Source of the DNA: an uncultured Bacteroidales bacterium
GTDB lineage: Bacteria > Bacteroidota > Bacteroidia > Bacteroidales > UBA932
Length of the DNA: 42,043 bases
Reading direction: 5' to 3'
Assembly (NCBI GenBank): GCA_934675095.1
Contig: CAKUPC010000011.1
Location: forward strand, 1 to 42,043
Part shown: one piece after another, positions 32,487 through 40,524 of the stretch
How positions within the stretch are numbered: position 1 is the first letter of the stretch
Layout of the letters: every line of letters begins with the position of its first letter
The notes under the pieces: model-generated
What the model was told of the DNA's origin: nothing
Databases searched by the model: none
The model's input: the letters and a program-made list of their open reading frames with translations, nothing else
Position numbers and translations under genes: made by a program

Positions 32487-33314
32487 TCAGTCAAAAACCT
32501 CAATTTTAGCGTTGTGCGTGGCCCTTTTGTCCTCGGCCGGAACCTGTGTCCAACTCTTCCCGTAGAGCGCCGTCAAGTAGCCGTCAACATCAGCCGGCGC
32601 TGAAAGAAGGTGTCCTTCAAAATCAATCTCAGACAAAGGCAGGAAGCACTTTGACGGGATGTTCACCTTGAACGGCGACCCATAGACATGACGCATCATA
32701 TTCCTCTTGTGATAGAGACGGCTGCTCAGACGAGCGAGCGGCAGCATGAACTTCTCCCTGAAAAGGAAAAGCATATAGCCGCGCCTTATATGACCGAAGA
32801 GGTAGCGTCGGCCCATCTTTCCGGAAATTTTCCTGCACCAGGAACTGAATACGGGAGTTATGTCCGGGGAGAATATGAAAATATCCACCTGCAACCCCTG
32901 CATATCACAACCGGACGAAGCGGGATGCTCCTCAATGAACCGGCTGTGCTTGTCCTGCAGCCTGTACCATGGCCATCTGAACCCCTTGTCTATCCCGATG
33001 CACTGTATGGAGAACCGGTCGTTCGGATGTTCAATCATATATGCCTTGAACTTCTCCGCATCTTCAGGAAACATCCCTATGTCCATGTCGTCGTCCCACG
33101 GGATGAATCCGCCATGTCTGGCAGCACCGAGAAGAGTGCCGCCGTCAAGCCAATAGCGGATGCCGTTCTCCTTGCAGACCCCGTCGATGAACAGAACCAT
33201 CTCCAGCATTCTCATCTGGGCCTTTCTCAAGACCGAACCATCAGGATTATAAACTTTCCGCAATGCGTCATGCTCATTCCTGTCGAGCATGAATTCTTTG
33301 AGACTATCTTTCAT
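32487..33314 (-). CDS. LicD-family phosphotransferase
   Basis: LicD proteins transfer phosphocholine or other phospho-alcohols from a CDP carrier to glycans. From the chosen start (MKDSLKEFML) it has 275 residues. RYWLDGGTLLGAARHGG and IPWDDDMDIGM, the nucleotidyltransferase-like signature with the catalytic aspartates, sit at about residues 53-81. VDIFIF follows. The in-frame ATG at 33359 lies in the loop of the upstream terminator hairpin, so it is rejected. The CDP-linked donor could be made by the cytidylyltransferase encoded 2 kb away. The exact group transferred is unknown. Confidence 0.88.
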   Translation of the reverse strand: MKDSLKEFMLDRNEHDALRKVYNPDGSVLRKAQMRMLEMVLFIDGVCKENGIRYWLDGGTLLGAARHGGFIPWDDDMDIGMFPEDAEKFKAYMIEHPNDRFSIQCIGIDKGFRWPWYRLQDKHSRFIEEHPASSGCDMQGLQVDIFIFSPDITPVFSSWCRKISGKMGRRYLFGHIRRGYMLFLFREKFMLPLARLSSRLYHKRNMMRHVYGSPFKVNIPSKCFLPLSEIDFEGHLLSAPADVDGYLTALYGKSWTQVPAEDKRATHNAKIEVFD

Positions 33315-33330
33315 AGTTTCGCGGTCATTA

Positions 33331-33382
33331 TAAAAAAAAACAACTCTCTGAACTTCCATTTTCGATTGAAATTCAGAGAGTT
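33331..33382 (-). terminator. Intrinsic terminator after rplS-tRNA-Arg
   Basis: On the minus strand AACTCTCTGAA (33382-33372) pairs perfectly with TTCAGAGAGTT (33352-33342) and is followed by GTTTTTTTTT. It ends the transcript containing tRNA-Arg and separates it from licD. Confidence 0.9.
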
Positions 33383-33389
33383 ACGCTCG

Positions 33390-33463
33390 TGACCCGCACA
33401 GGATTCAAACCTGTAACCTTTTGATCCGTAGTCAAATGCTCTATTCAGTTGAGCTAGCGGGCC
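33390..33463 (-). tRNA. tRNA-Arg (ACG)
   Basis: The 74-base cloverleaf has acceptor arms GGCCCGC and GCGGGTC (one G-U pair), anticodon stem TTTGA/TCAAA around CTACGGA (anticodon ACG), and T arm with GGTTTGAATCC. CCA is not encoded. It lies eight bases after the rplS stop and is probably cut from the rplS transcript. Confidence 0.95.
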
Positions 33464-33471
33464 TCGTTATG

Positions 33472-33849
33472 CTATTCTTCGTTCTTTACCAGAGCGAGTT
33501 TCTTTTCCTTGATGCGTGCCTTCTTGCCTGAAAGTGCGCGGAGGTAGAAGATGCGAGCGCGGCGAACCTTGCCGACCTTGTTAACCTCGATTGAATCAAT
33601 GAACGGTGAGTTGAACGGGAAGATCCTCTCGACACCGATACCGTTGGAAATCTTACGGATGGTGAAGGTCTTTGTCGCAGGGGAAGCACCCTTGATCTGG
33701 ATGATTACGCCTCTGAACTTCTGGAGTCTCTCCTTGTCGCCCTCCTTGATGCGGTAGGTGACGGTCACAGTGTCACCGGCCTTGAACTTCGGGTATGATG
33801 CAACCTGCTCGTTAGCGAAGGCATCATTTACAATCTTAATTAAATCCAT
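33472..33849 (-). CDS. rplS: 50S ribosomal protein L19
   Basis: Protein bL19 at the 30S-50S interface. The 125 residues contain [32 protein letters not shown] and [18 protein letters not shown], all standard bL19 motifs. The length is normal. It has a consensus promoter upstream and is followed by tRNA-Arg in the same direction. Confidence 0.97.
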   Translation of the reverse strand: MDLIKIVNDAFANEQVASYPKFKAGDTVTVTYRIKEGDKERLQKFRGVIIQIKGASPATKTFTIRKISNGIGVERIFPFNSPFIDSIEVNKVGKVRRARIFYLRALSGKKARIKEKKLALVKNEE

Positions 33850-33922
33850 CTTTAATAAGTTTTTGCGGCAACGTTAAGGAATTACCCAAGACCCTAAGAG
33901 GTTGCTTTTGTTTTTGGGATTG

Positions 33923-33953
33923 CAAAGGTACGAATAAAATCTGAAACCGCAAA
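33923..33953 (-). promoter_or_regulatory. Promoter of rplS-tRNA-Arg
   Basis: On the minus strand TTTG (33953-33950), a 19-bp spacer and TACCTTTG (33930-33923): an exact match to the Bacteroidetes consensus. The leader to rplS would be about 70 bases. Confidence 0.88.
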
Positions 33954-33973
33954 TCTTTTTATCCTTTTTTATA

Positions 33974-34010
33974 CAAAAAAAATTCCGAATCTCGCAGATC
34001 CGGAATTTCA
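33974..34010 (-). terminator. Intrinsic terminator of rpsF-rpsR-rplI
   Basis: On the minus strand AAATTCCG and CGGAATTT pair around an inner stem of GGATCT-type bases, followed by a run of T. It lies 18 bases after the rplI stop. Confidence 0.88.
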
Positions 34011-34027
34011 TATCTTCACAGCTGAAA

Positions 34028-34471
34028 TTACTCAGCTACAACTTCGAATTTCACAACACCCTTGATGTCCTTGTAGCACTTCACTGTTGCCTCGTAGAAT
34101 CCGAGTTCCTTCACAGCGTCGTTGATGGTGATGTCCTTCTTATCGACGTTGATGCCGAGAGCGACAAGAGCATCGGCAATCTGAGCCGTGGTTACGGAGC
34201 CGTAAATCTTGCCGGTCTCGCTCACCTTGGCAGCCACCTTCACTACGACCTCGGAAAGCCTGGCCGCGAGAGCCTCTGCGTCCGCACGGAACTTAGCCTC
34301 CTTGTGAGCCCTCTGGCGAAGATTCTCTGCGTGAACCTTCTTTGCGGACTCGGTTGCGAGAGTTGCATATCCCTGTGGGATAAGGTAGTTGACAGCATAT
34401 CCTGTCTTCACTTTGACGATGTCGTCAGCGTGACCGAGGTTGGTCACATCCTTCTTCAAGATAATTTCCAT
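34028..34471 (-). CDS. rplI: 50S ribosomal protein L9
   Basis: Protein bL9 of the large subunit. The 147 residues start MEIILKKDVTNLGHADDIV, with the N-terminal 23S rRNA-binding domain, VKTGYAVNYLIPQGYA, a connecting helix, and the C-terminal domain with GKIYGSVTTAQIADAL. The length is normal. It is the last gene of the rpsF operon, 15 bases after rpsR. Confidence 0.97.
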   Translation of the reverse strand: MEIILKKDVTNLGHADDIVKVKTGYAVNYLIPQGYATLATESAKKVHAENLRQRAHKEAKFRADAEALAARLSEVVVKVAAKVSETGKIYGSVTTAQIADALVALGINVDKKDITINDAVKELGFYEATVKCYKDIKGVVKFEVVAE

Positions 34472-34486
34472 ATTGCTGTCCTCCTA

Positions 34487-34753
34487 TTATTTCATAAGGT
34501 CCGTAACGTATGGGAGAAGCGCAAGGTGACGCGCACGCTTCACTGCCTGAGCCACCTTCCTCTGGAACTTGAGTGAAGTTCCGGTGATGCGGCGAGGGAG
34601 AATCTTGCCCTGCTCGTTGAGGAACTTCTTGAGGAACTCAGCGTCCTTGTAATCAACATACTTGATGCCTGCCTTCTTGAAACGGCAGTACTTCTTCTTT
34701 CTCACCTCTACTGTAGGAGGGTTGAGATAACGTATTTCATTGTTCTGTGCCAT
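34487..34753 (-). CDS. rpsR: 30S ribosomal protein S18
   Basis: Protein bS18, which binds S6 and 16S rRNA. The 88 residues contain [40 protein letters not shown] and [14 protein letters not shown], all standard. The N-terminus has a short basic segment ([12 protein letters not shown]). It sits between rpsF and rplI with small gaps. Confidence 0.97.
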   Translation of the reverse strand: MAQNNEIRYLNPPTVEVRKKKYCRFKKAGIKYVDYKDAEFLKKFLNEQGKILPRRITGTSLKFQRKVAQAVKRARHLALLPYVTDLMK

Positions 34754-34756
34754 GGT

Positions 34757-35104
34757 CTATTCCTCCTTTTTAGCTGCCTTGTTTGCCCTTCTCTTCTCCG
34801 CATAAGCAACGGCGTGCTTGTCCATCGCGAACGTGAGGAAACGGATTACGCGCTCGTCACGGCGATACTGTGTCTCAAGGTTCGCAATCAGTGAAGGCTC
34901 AGCCTTGAACTCGATGAGATAATAGAAACCTGAAGTCCTCTTCTGGATAGGATAAGCCAGCTGACGGAGACCCCAGTCCTCTTCGTACACGATTTCACCA
35001 CCATTCTCTTTGATGAATCCGGTGTACTTGGCAACCGCTTCCTTCATCTGAACATCAGACAAAACGGGAGTTGCAATGAAAACGGTTTCGTACTGTTTGA
35101 TCAT
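34757..35104 (-). CDS. rpsF: 30S ribosomal protein S6
   Basis: Protein bS6 of the small subunit. From [20 protein letters not shown] it has 115 residues, with [20 protein letters not shown] and a basic C-terminal tail ([13 protein letters not shown]). An in-frame extension from 35176 passes through the leader hairpin and is rejected. First gene of the operon, with a consensus promoter at 35187-35218. The leader folds into a two-stem structure that may bind S6-S18. Confidence 0.96.
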   Translation of the reverse strand: MIKQYETVFIATPVLSDVQMKEAVAKYTGFIKENGGEIVYEEDWGLRQLAYPIQKRTSGFYYLIEFKAEPSLIANLETQYRRDERVIRFLTFAMDKHAVAYAEKRRANKAAKKEE

Positions 35105-35136
35105 TTTGTTTGTAACTAAATGTTTATAAATAAATT

Positions 35137-35187
35137 GCAGTCCATCGCGGAGCCGCCAGTAGGCGCGGCTTTCCACAAATGGGCTGC
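35137..35187 (-). promoter_or_regulatory. Probable S6:S18 ribosomal leader RNA
   Basis: The rpsF leader starts with GCAGCCCAT, which pairs with ATGGACTGC apart from one C-A mismatch. Inside it AGCCGC pairs with GCGGCT around an 8-base loop, followed by CCGCG on the 3' side. A two-stem form with a CCG in the internal loop is what I recall for the S6:S18 autoregulatory motif. It begins at the predicted transcript start. Confidence 0.55.
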
Positions 35188-35218
35188 AAAATTACAATTT
35201 TATATTTATTCCAGCAAA
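35187..35218 (-). promoter_or_regulatory. Promoter of rpsF-rpsR-rplI
   Basis: On the minus strand TTTG (35218-35215), a 20-bp spacer and TAATTTTG (35194-35187). This is a full consensus match. Confidence 0.87.
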
Positions 35219-35254
35219 TTTTTCTTCAGCGTCAGCAAGAGAAATTTAGGGAAA

Positions 35255-35372
35255 GGGGATGCATAAAAGGATGGGATGCAAGGCGGATGGTGAAGATGAA
35301 ACCGCAGCAACCTGATGGTTGTGAGGATTTCATCAAGACATCCAACGAAGCAGACCGCCTTTTATGCGCCCC
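35255..35372 (-). repeat. Post-stop structured repeat, copy D (after the POT gene)
   Basis: On the minus strand it begins one base after the transporter's TAG, exactly as copy A does after dnaJ. GGGG(c)GCATAAAAGG pairs with CCTTTTATGC(at)CCCC; GATGAAA pairs with TTTCATC in the middle; CAACC/GGTTG close an ATCA loop. Long stretches match copy A, including GGCGGTCTGCTTCGTTG. Confidence 0.87.
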
Positions 35373-35373
35373 G

Positions 35374-37032
35374 CTATTTTGTGGCGGCTTCCAATTTCTT
35401 CATAATGGAGAAGATAAAGAGTGCCGACAGCAGGCAGAGGACAATAAGCAATGTCCATACGCCCCAGAGCGGAATGCGGCTCCAGAGAAGTCCCGGGATG
35501 GAAACGAGGTAGTTTCCGAGGGCGGTGGCGGCGAACCAGCATCCCATCATCGCGCCCTTGTACTTTGGCGGGGCCACCTTGGAAACGAACGAGATGCCCA
35601 TCGGCGAGAGGAGCAGCTCGGCAAAGGTGAGGACGAGATAGGTCGAAATGAGCCAGTTCGGAGACACGAGGTCAGGACTGACCGTACCGCCGAGTTCCTT
35701 TGGAGAGGCAAGTCCTGCCGAAGCGAAAGTGAGGATTGCGAAGCCGAATGCCGCTACAATCATTCCCATTCCAATCTTGCGCGGGGCGGAAGGCTCCTTG
35801 CCCTTGCTTGCAAGAGCGCCGAAAATCGCGAGCGAGACAGGAGTCAGGGCCACCACAAAGAACGGGTTGAACTGCTGGAAATCAGAAGGAAGGATGTTCA
35901 CGACAGCCGGCATACCGGAATAAATCGCGTATGCCCCGCCCCAGAGAAGAAGCGTCACGGCACCGCAGATGCCCTTGCCCTTCTTTGTCTCGGACTGGAA
36001 AGTTCCGAAAAGCGTATAGACGGAAATCGCAATGAGGACAAGGCTCCAGATGTTGAAGCCGATTCTTGAGAAGCCCTCGACAGTACTTGCTGTGTAGTCC
36101 CTTGCGAAGAGTGTCATAGTCGCTCCGTTCTGGTGGAACGCCATCCAGAAGAAAATCACGACGGCGAAAACGAGGAGCAGCGCAGTGATGCGGCTCTTGG
36201 TCTGTTCCGGCGTAAGTTCAGGCTCCGAGACATTCGCGGCCTTCGCCTGCTTCGCGTTGACGTCGGCGTGCTTGAACCATGAACGGCAGCAGAAGTAGAT
36301 GAGCACGGAAATCACAAGCGAGATGCAGGCGACTCCGAAACCATAGCTGTAGGCCGAGGAGAGTTTGTCAATATAGAACTGGCTGAACGTGGCCGCATCC
36401 ATTCCGGCGGCGCCTGTCATGCCCGAGGCTATGTCCTGAAGCCTTTCCACATTCTCAAGATTGCCGTCGAGAACCTGATGCGCAAGCGCCGGAACATTCG
36501 CGTTATAGACAAGTCCGGACTTGCCGAGGAAAAAGTTCGTCACAGCCTTTGCCATTGACGGGGCGAACATTGCGCCGATGTTGATTGCCATATAGAAAAG
36601 GCTGAACGCCGAGTCACGCTTCGCGGAATATTTCGGGTCGTCGTAGAGATTGCCGACCATCACCTGAAGGTTTCCCTTGAAGAGACCGGTTCCGATTGCG
36701 ATGAGAGCGAGCGCTCCGAACATCAGAATCTTGCCGGCAAGGGTAGGTCCGGTCGGAATGGCAAGGCAGAGATAGCCGACGAACATCACGGCTATACCGG
36801 TCGTCACGCACTTTCCATAGCCGATGCGGTCGGCGAGAATGCCTCCGAAAAGCGGCATGAAATAGACCGCAGCGAGGAATATCGAATAAATCTGAGTGGA
36901 GACAGCGGCGCTGAATCCGAATTTCGCCTGAATGAACAGGAGAAAAATTGCCAGCATCGTGTAGTAGCCGAAACGCTCTCCCGTGTTGGCGAGGGCAAGG
37001 GCGAAGAGCCCTTTTGGTTGTCCTTTAAACAT
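35374..37032 (-). CDS. POT-family di-/tripeptide transporter
   Basis: A proton-coupled peptide importer in the inner membrane (MFS superfamily, PTR2/POT). The 552 residues start MFKGQPKGLFALALANTGER. FGYYTMLAIF completes the ExxERFxYY motif of helix 1, and SLFYMAINIGAMFAP is the PTR2 signature. About 14 hydrophobic segments are seen, more than the basic 12, as is common in bacterial POT proteins. It lies downstream of a dipeptidase gene on the same strand with a palindromic repeat between them, which suggests uptake and hydrolysis of peptides as one unit. Repeat copy D follows its stop. Confidence 0.92.
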   Translation of the reverse strand: MFKGQPKGLFALALANTGERFGYYTMLAIFLLFIQAKFGFSAAVSTQIYSIFLAAVYFMPLFGGILADRIGYGKCVTTGIAVMFVGYLCLAIPTGPTLAGKILMFGALALIAIGTGLFKGNLQVMVGNLYDDPKYSAKRDSAFSLFYMAINIGAMFAPSMAKAVTNFFLGKSGLVYNANVPALAHQVLDGNLENVERLQDIASGMTGAAGMDAATFSQFYIDKLSSAYSYGFGVACISLVISVLIYFCCRSWFKHADVNAKQAKAANVSEPELTPEQTKSRITALLLVFAVVIFFWMAFHQNGATMTLFARDYTASTVEGFSRIGFNIWSLVLIAISVYTLFGTFQSETKKGKGICGAVTLLLWGGAYAIYSGMPAVVNILPSDFQQFNPFFVVALTPVSLAIFGALASKGKEPSAPRKIGMGMIVAAFGFAILTFASAGLASPKELGGTVSPDLVSPNWLISTYLVLTFAELLLSPMGISFVSKVAPPKYKGAMMGCWFAATALGNYLVSIPGLLWSRIPLWGVWTLLIVLCLLSALFIFSIMKKLEAATK

Positions 37033-37044
37033 ATTATTTCTTGA

Positions 37045-37115
37045 TTATTATTTCGCACAAAGATTCCTCACTTCGTTCGGAATGACAAAATTCATTTCGA
37101 GAGACAAAGTGAGGA
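37045..37115 (-). repeat. Dispersed CATTTCGA/GTCATTCCG-type intergenic repeat
   Basis: Between the dipeptidase and transporter genes, CCTCACTT and AAGTGAGG form a perfect 8-bp stem on the minus strand, with TGTCATTCCGAACGAAGTGA in the right arm. The sequence resembles the intergenic repeat with GTCATTTCGAnCGAAG-type arms that I recall from many genomes. Boundaries are approximate. Confidence 0.6.
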
Positions 37116-37123
37116 TGACACAT

Positions 37124-38611
37124 TTATTTCGCAGGTATAGCCGCGAGCACCGCCTTGAGGAAATCCCAGGCCTTGGCCACAGACGGAATGTTGGCGCGCT
37201 CGTCAGGAGAATGCGGGCTGAGGAGGGTCGGACCGAATGAGACCATGTCCCAATGCGGGTAGGCGCCGCTGAGAATGCCGCACTCAAGTCCGGCATGGAT
37301 TGCCATCACGGCCGGTTCCTTGCCGTAGAGTTCATGATAGACCTTCTTCATAGTGGCGAGAATCGCTGACGAAGGGTTCGGGGTCCAACCGGAATAGCCT
37401 CCGGTGAATTCCGTGGAAATTCCCGCGAGCTTGAACACCGCGTCGAACTTCTCGGCAAGAGCCTCCTTCGCGGAATCGACGGAGCTCCTCATGAGAGTCT
37501 TGAGCGTAAAGTCGCCCTTCTCTATCTTCACCACAGCAAGGTTGTTGGAAGTCTCCACAAGTCCCGGGATGTCGCTGCTCATCCTCTCCACGCCGTCAGG
37601 GCAGGCAAGGATTGCACGCACGAAGCGGAGCGCGTCCTCCTCCGGAACATAAAGGCATTCGCTGTGGTCACAGCACTCCCCTTCCTCGCATCTGTACGGT
37701 TCAAAGACCATCTGCGCGTCAGGGTCGGTCTGAGCATACTCGGCCTTGATTGCCGCGAAAGTCTCCTCAGCGACACGCTTTGCTTCAGCCACCTTGGCCT
37801 CAGGGACATAGACAGTCGCAAACGCCTCGCGCGGAATCGCGTTCCGGAGCGTGCCTCCCTCAAGGTCAAGGAGCTTCACGTCAGCCTTGGTGATGAGAGC
37901 ATAGAGAACCCGTGCCATCACCTTGTTCGCGTTGGCGCGGTAAAGGATGATGTCCATCCCGGAATGGCCGCCCTTGAAGCCCTTGACAGCCAGCGACCAG
38001 CACTCCCAGTCCTTAGCCGGCTCTTCCGGAACATATTTCGCAAACGCGGAAGCGTCCAGCCCGCCGGCGCAGCCGACATAGAGCTCGCCCTCCGTCTCCG
38101 AGTCGAGGTTGATGAGAATCTCGCCCTTGAGCACGCCCGGCTTGAGAGCCTGTGCGCCGGTCATCCCGGTTTCCTCGTCAAATGTCACTAGGACTTCGAG
38201 GGGACCGTGCTTGATGTCGTCGGATTCAAGCACTGAAAGCGCCATAGCAACGCCAAGTCCGTTGTCCGCGCCGAGAGTCGTGCCCTTCGCGCGAACCCAG
38301 TCGCCGTCGATTACCGTCTCAATCGGGTCTTTCTCAAAATCATGCACGGTGTCGGCGTTCTTCTGCGGCACCATGTCCATGTGTCCCTGAAGAATCACGC
38401 CCTTCATGTTCTCGCAGCCCGGAGTCGCCGGCTTGCGGATGATTACGTTGCCGATAGGGTCGCCGTCGATGATGGTCTCGAAGCCGTGGCTCACTCCCCA
38501 GTCATAGAGATATTTCGCGATTTTTTCCTCATGCTTCGAAGGCCTCGGAACGCGAGTAATCTCATAAAAATTCTTCCACACGATCTGTGGATTCAAATCC
38601 TTGATTGTCAT
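37124..38611 (-). CDS. pepD: Aminoacyl-histidine dipeptidase (PepD, M20C)
   Basis: A cytoplasmic zinc dipeptidase that cleaves short peptides such as Xaa-His. The 495 residues have GHMDM (His77, Asp79), GADNG (Asp116), FDEETGM (Glu146, Glu147), NLDSE (Asp170) and SPHSPDE (His467), which match the metal and catalytic residues of PepD. GFKGGHSGMDI lies in the lid domain. Residues 308-319 hold a cluster of four cysteines (C308, C313, C314, C319) and His316 that I do not recall from the family; it may be an extra metal site. It is upstream of the peptide transporter on the same strand. Confidence 0.93.
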   Translation of the reverse strand: MTIKDLNPQIVWKNFYEITRVPRPSKHEEKIAKYLYDWGVSHGFETIIDGDPIGNVIIRKPATPGCENMKGVILQGHMDMVPQKNADTVHDFEKDPIETVIDGDWVRAKGTTLGADNGLGVAMALSVLESDDIKHGPLEVLVTFDEETGMTGAQALKPGVLKGEILINLDSETEGELYVGCAGGLDASAFAKYVPEEPAKDWECWSLAVKGFKGGHSGMDIILYRANANKVMARVLYALITKADVKLLDLEGGTLRNAIPREAFATVYVPEAKVAEAKRVAEETFAAIKAEYAQTDPDAQMVFEPYRCEEGECCDHSECLYVPEEDALRFVRAILACPDGVERMSSDIPGLVETSNNLAVVKIEKGDFTLKTLMRSSVDSAKEALAEKFDAVFKLAGISTEFTGGYSGWTPNPSSAILATMKKVYHELYGKEPAVMAIHAGLECGILSGAYPHWDMVSFGPTLLSPHSPDERANIPSVAKAWDFLKAVLAAIPAK

Positions 38612-38656
38612 ATACTTTTATGTTTGTTTATTCATAATTTTCGGAATATGTCCGCG

Positions 38657-39520
38657 TCATTTCTTCTCGACGGCCACGAGTTCGTCAAAGACACGTTCAT
38701 AGCCGAGCTGAGGGACGACGACGGTGCCCTGAAGGAGGACATTCACGCCGTCACGCATCTTCAGCGTGCACACGGCCGGCACGAACTCGGACTTGGACTC
38801 CCACAGAAAGCCCTTAGGAGCCTTCTTTTTCTTCGCCGGAGCGTCTGCCTCGCCGGCTTCAGCCTCAGGCAGGTTCTGCGGAATCAGTTCGAGCGTAACC
38901 ATGCGTCCCTCAAGATGTTCCGCCGGAAGCAGGCCGTTCTCCGAAATCCGGAACGCGACATGAAGATGACTCTCCTCACCGGCCTTCGGAAGCACCTGAA
39001 ACTCGCCTTCAAGCTCGTTTGAAACGGTGTAGCCGAGGAACAGTTTGAGCAGCTCGCACTCCTCCCTCGCGAACTCGTCAAGGGTCAGGCGGAGGCTCTC
39101 GCCGGAAAGTGACATATCGGTGTCGCCCGTGAGAATCTGGTAGCGCTTCTGCCGGATGTCCATAATCTGATCCGCGGTACGAGCGGCAGCCATCTCAACG
39201 CTGCGCTGTCCCACACTGCCTTTAAGCAACGGAACAGAGGAAAAGTCCGGCTTCTTCCTCGCCGGTGTCCCGTAGTTGAAGCTCAGTTCGGATTCCGAAG
39301 CGGCCGGCTCGGTGACGACGCTCACCGAGGTCACGGTCGTGGATGCCCAGGACGATGATTCGGCCTCGATGCCGAGATACTTGAGCGAATATTTCGCATA
39401 GGGACCGGCATTGAAGCGCTCCTGAACGGCATTCACCCTGACCTTGAGCGTCACAGGCGCCTGCGCGGACACTGAAAGCCCGGGCAGGACGGCAAGCAGA
39501 AAAAGAAAAAGACGTTTCAT
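38657..39520 (-). CDS. DUF4831 family protein
   Basis: A 287-residue protein of a Bacteroidales family without known function. It has a signal peptide (MKRLFLFLLAVLPGLSVSAQ) with a likely type I cleavage after SAQA, so it is probably periplasmic. Family-like motifs are AGPYAKYSLKYLGIEAE, then a middle section with RTADQIMDIRQKRYQILTGD, followed by a late VVPQLGYERVFDEL. A Lys/Ala/Glu-rich insert (about 225-240) interrupts the C-terminal part. The -7 box TAAATTTG (39533-39526) ends five bases before the ATG, implying a leaderless mRNA. It is downstream of the acyltransferase gene on the same strand. Confidence 0.78.
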   Translation of the reverse strand: MKRLFLFLLAVLPGLSVSAQAPVTLKVRVNAVQERFNAGPYAKYSLKYLGIEAESSSWASTTVTSVSVVTEPAASESELSFNYGTPARKKPDFSSVPLLKGSVGQRSVEMAAARTADQIMDIRQKRYQILTGDTDMSLSGESLRLTLDEFAREECELLKLFLGYTVSNELEGEFQVLPKAGEESHLHVAFRISENGLLPAEHLEGRMVTLELIPQNLPEAEAGEADAPAKKKKAPKGFLWESKSEFVPAVCTLKMRDGVNVLLQGTVVVPQLGYERVFDELVAVEKK

Positions 39521-39525
39521 ATCTT

Positions 39526-39533
39526 CAAATTTA
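39526..39533 (-). promoter_or_regulatory. -7 box directly before the DUF4831 gene
   Basis: TAAATTTG on the minus strand ends five bases before the start codon. Transcription would begin at or inside the start codon region. No -33 TTTG is seen. Confidence 0.5.
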
Positions 39534-39576
39534 CATATTTTTTCACCGCGACTTCACGACCGCGCGGCATCAACGG

Positions 39577-40518
39577 TCACTTGCAGAGGTTCAGCCGCCC
39601 GTCCGCATAGGAAAAGTCCTTCCAGCGTTTGTGGGACCACAGCCAATTGTCCGGATGACGGTAAATCTCCGCTTCGAGGCAGTCGTAGTATTTCCTGATT
39701 ATGTCCTTCGGCTCCATTTCGGAGGCATTCATGCAGAGAGGGGTGAAAGAGACCTCATAATGCCCGCGTTCCATGCGATCGAAGCTCATGTAGAGAACGG
39801 CGAAGCCGAGCTTGTGCGCTATTTCGGCCGGTCCGAGGAATGCCCGCGTCGGCTGGTTCATGAAAGTGCCTATCGGAACGGAAGACTTGTACGGGTACTG
39901 GTCTATGTTGAGGAAATAGGCAAGGTGCTCGCCCCTGTTGGTCAGCATATAGCGCAGCAGCTGCTTCGATTCAAGCATCATGTCGCCGTTCGGACTCATC
40001 GAGACCCTGCTTTTCTTGAAAAATTCGTCCCAAGTCTTGTCGGAAAGTGCCTGATAGACGCACCTGAGCCGCGTCTCCGGAATCGGGAATTCCTCTGAAT
40101 CAGCGCATCTGGAATGCGGTATGCCACCCATAAGTTCCCAGTTGCCGCAGTGCGAATAAAATATGACAACCGAAGGCACCGAGTTCCACGCCTGCTCAAG
40201 AACCTTTGAGTTCATGACGGTTACGAGCCCCGAACGCATCATCTTCCGTGGATTCGCCCCGAAGAACCACACGGCCTCGACCATGATTTCCGCCATGTGA
40301 CGATAGTATTTACGCGAGAAGCGCTCGATGTCGTCGTAGTAGCAGGACGAAGCCGGAAAGGAGCGCCCCATGTTTATCGCGATGACCTCCCTCCTGTAGC
40401 CGACAACATTCCGGAGAACCCACGCGATGACGTCGGCCCAGAAATAGTGGACTTTCAGCGGAAACATCGCGAAAAAGCGCACCGCACCTGTCAGGAATGT
40501 CAGCCTCAAATTCTTCAT
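39577..40518 (-). CDS. LpxL/HtrB-like lipid A acyltransferase
   Basis: Adds a secondary acyl chain to lipid A or a related lipid at the inner membrane. From MKNLRLTFLTGAVRF the protein has 313 residues. It contains FYSHCGNWELMGG with the HxxxxE catalytic pair, AYFLNIDQYPYKSSV, and a C-terminal NWLWSHKRWK, the usual end motif. The first 20-30 residues form the membrane-associated N-terminal helix. The in-frame ATG at 40536 lies upstream of the -7 box (40532-40525) and is unlikely to be transcribed, so I chose 40518. Confidence 0.9.
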   Translation of the reverse strand: MKNLRLTFLTGAVRFFAMFPLKVHYFWADVIAWVLRNVVGYRREVIAINMGRSFPASSCYYDDIERFSRKYYRHMAEIMVEAVWFFGANPRKMMRSGLVTVMNSKVLEQAWNSVPSVVIFYSHCGNWELMGGIPHSRCADSEEFPIPETRLRCVYQALSDKTWDEFFKKSRVSMSPNGDMMLESKQLLRYMLTNRGEHLAYFLNIDQYPYKSSVPIGTFMNQPTRAFLGPAEIAHKLGFAVLYMSFDRMERGHYEVSFTPLCMNASEMEPKDIIRKYYDCLEAEIYRHPDNWLWSHKRWKDFSYADGRLNLCK

Positions 40519-40524
40519 ATCCTG

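Noticed and set aside
7308..35372. Post-stop repeats as integron attC sites
   Set aside because: attC sites also follow stop codons and are palindromic, but these lack the GTTRRRY/RYYYAAC core boxes and follow housekeeping genes at distant loci, with no integrase.
35179..36069. Plus-strand open frame of 296 codons
   Set aside because: It runs through repeat copy D and antisense to the POT transporter. The translation is charged and low in motifs.
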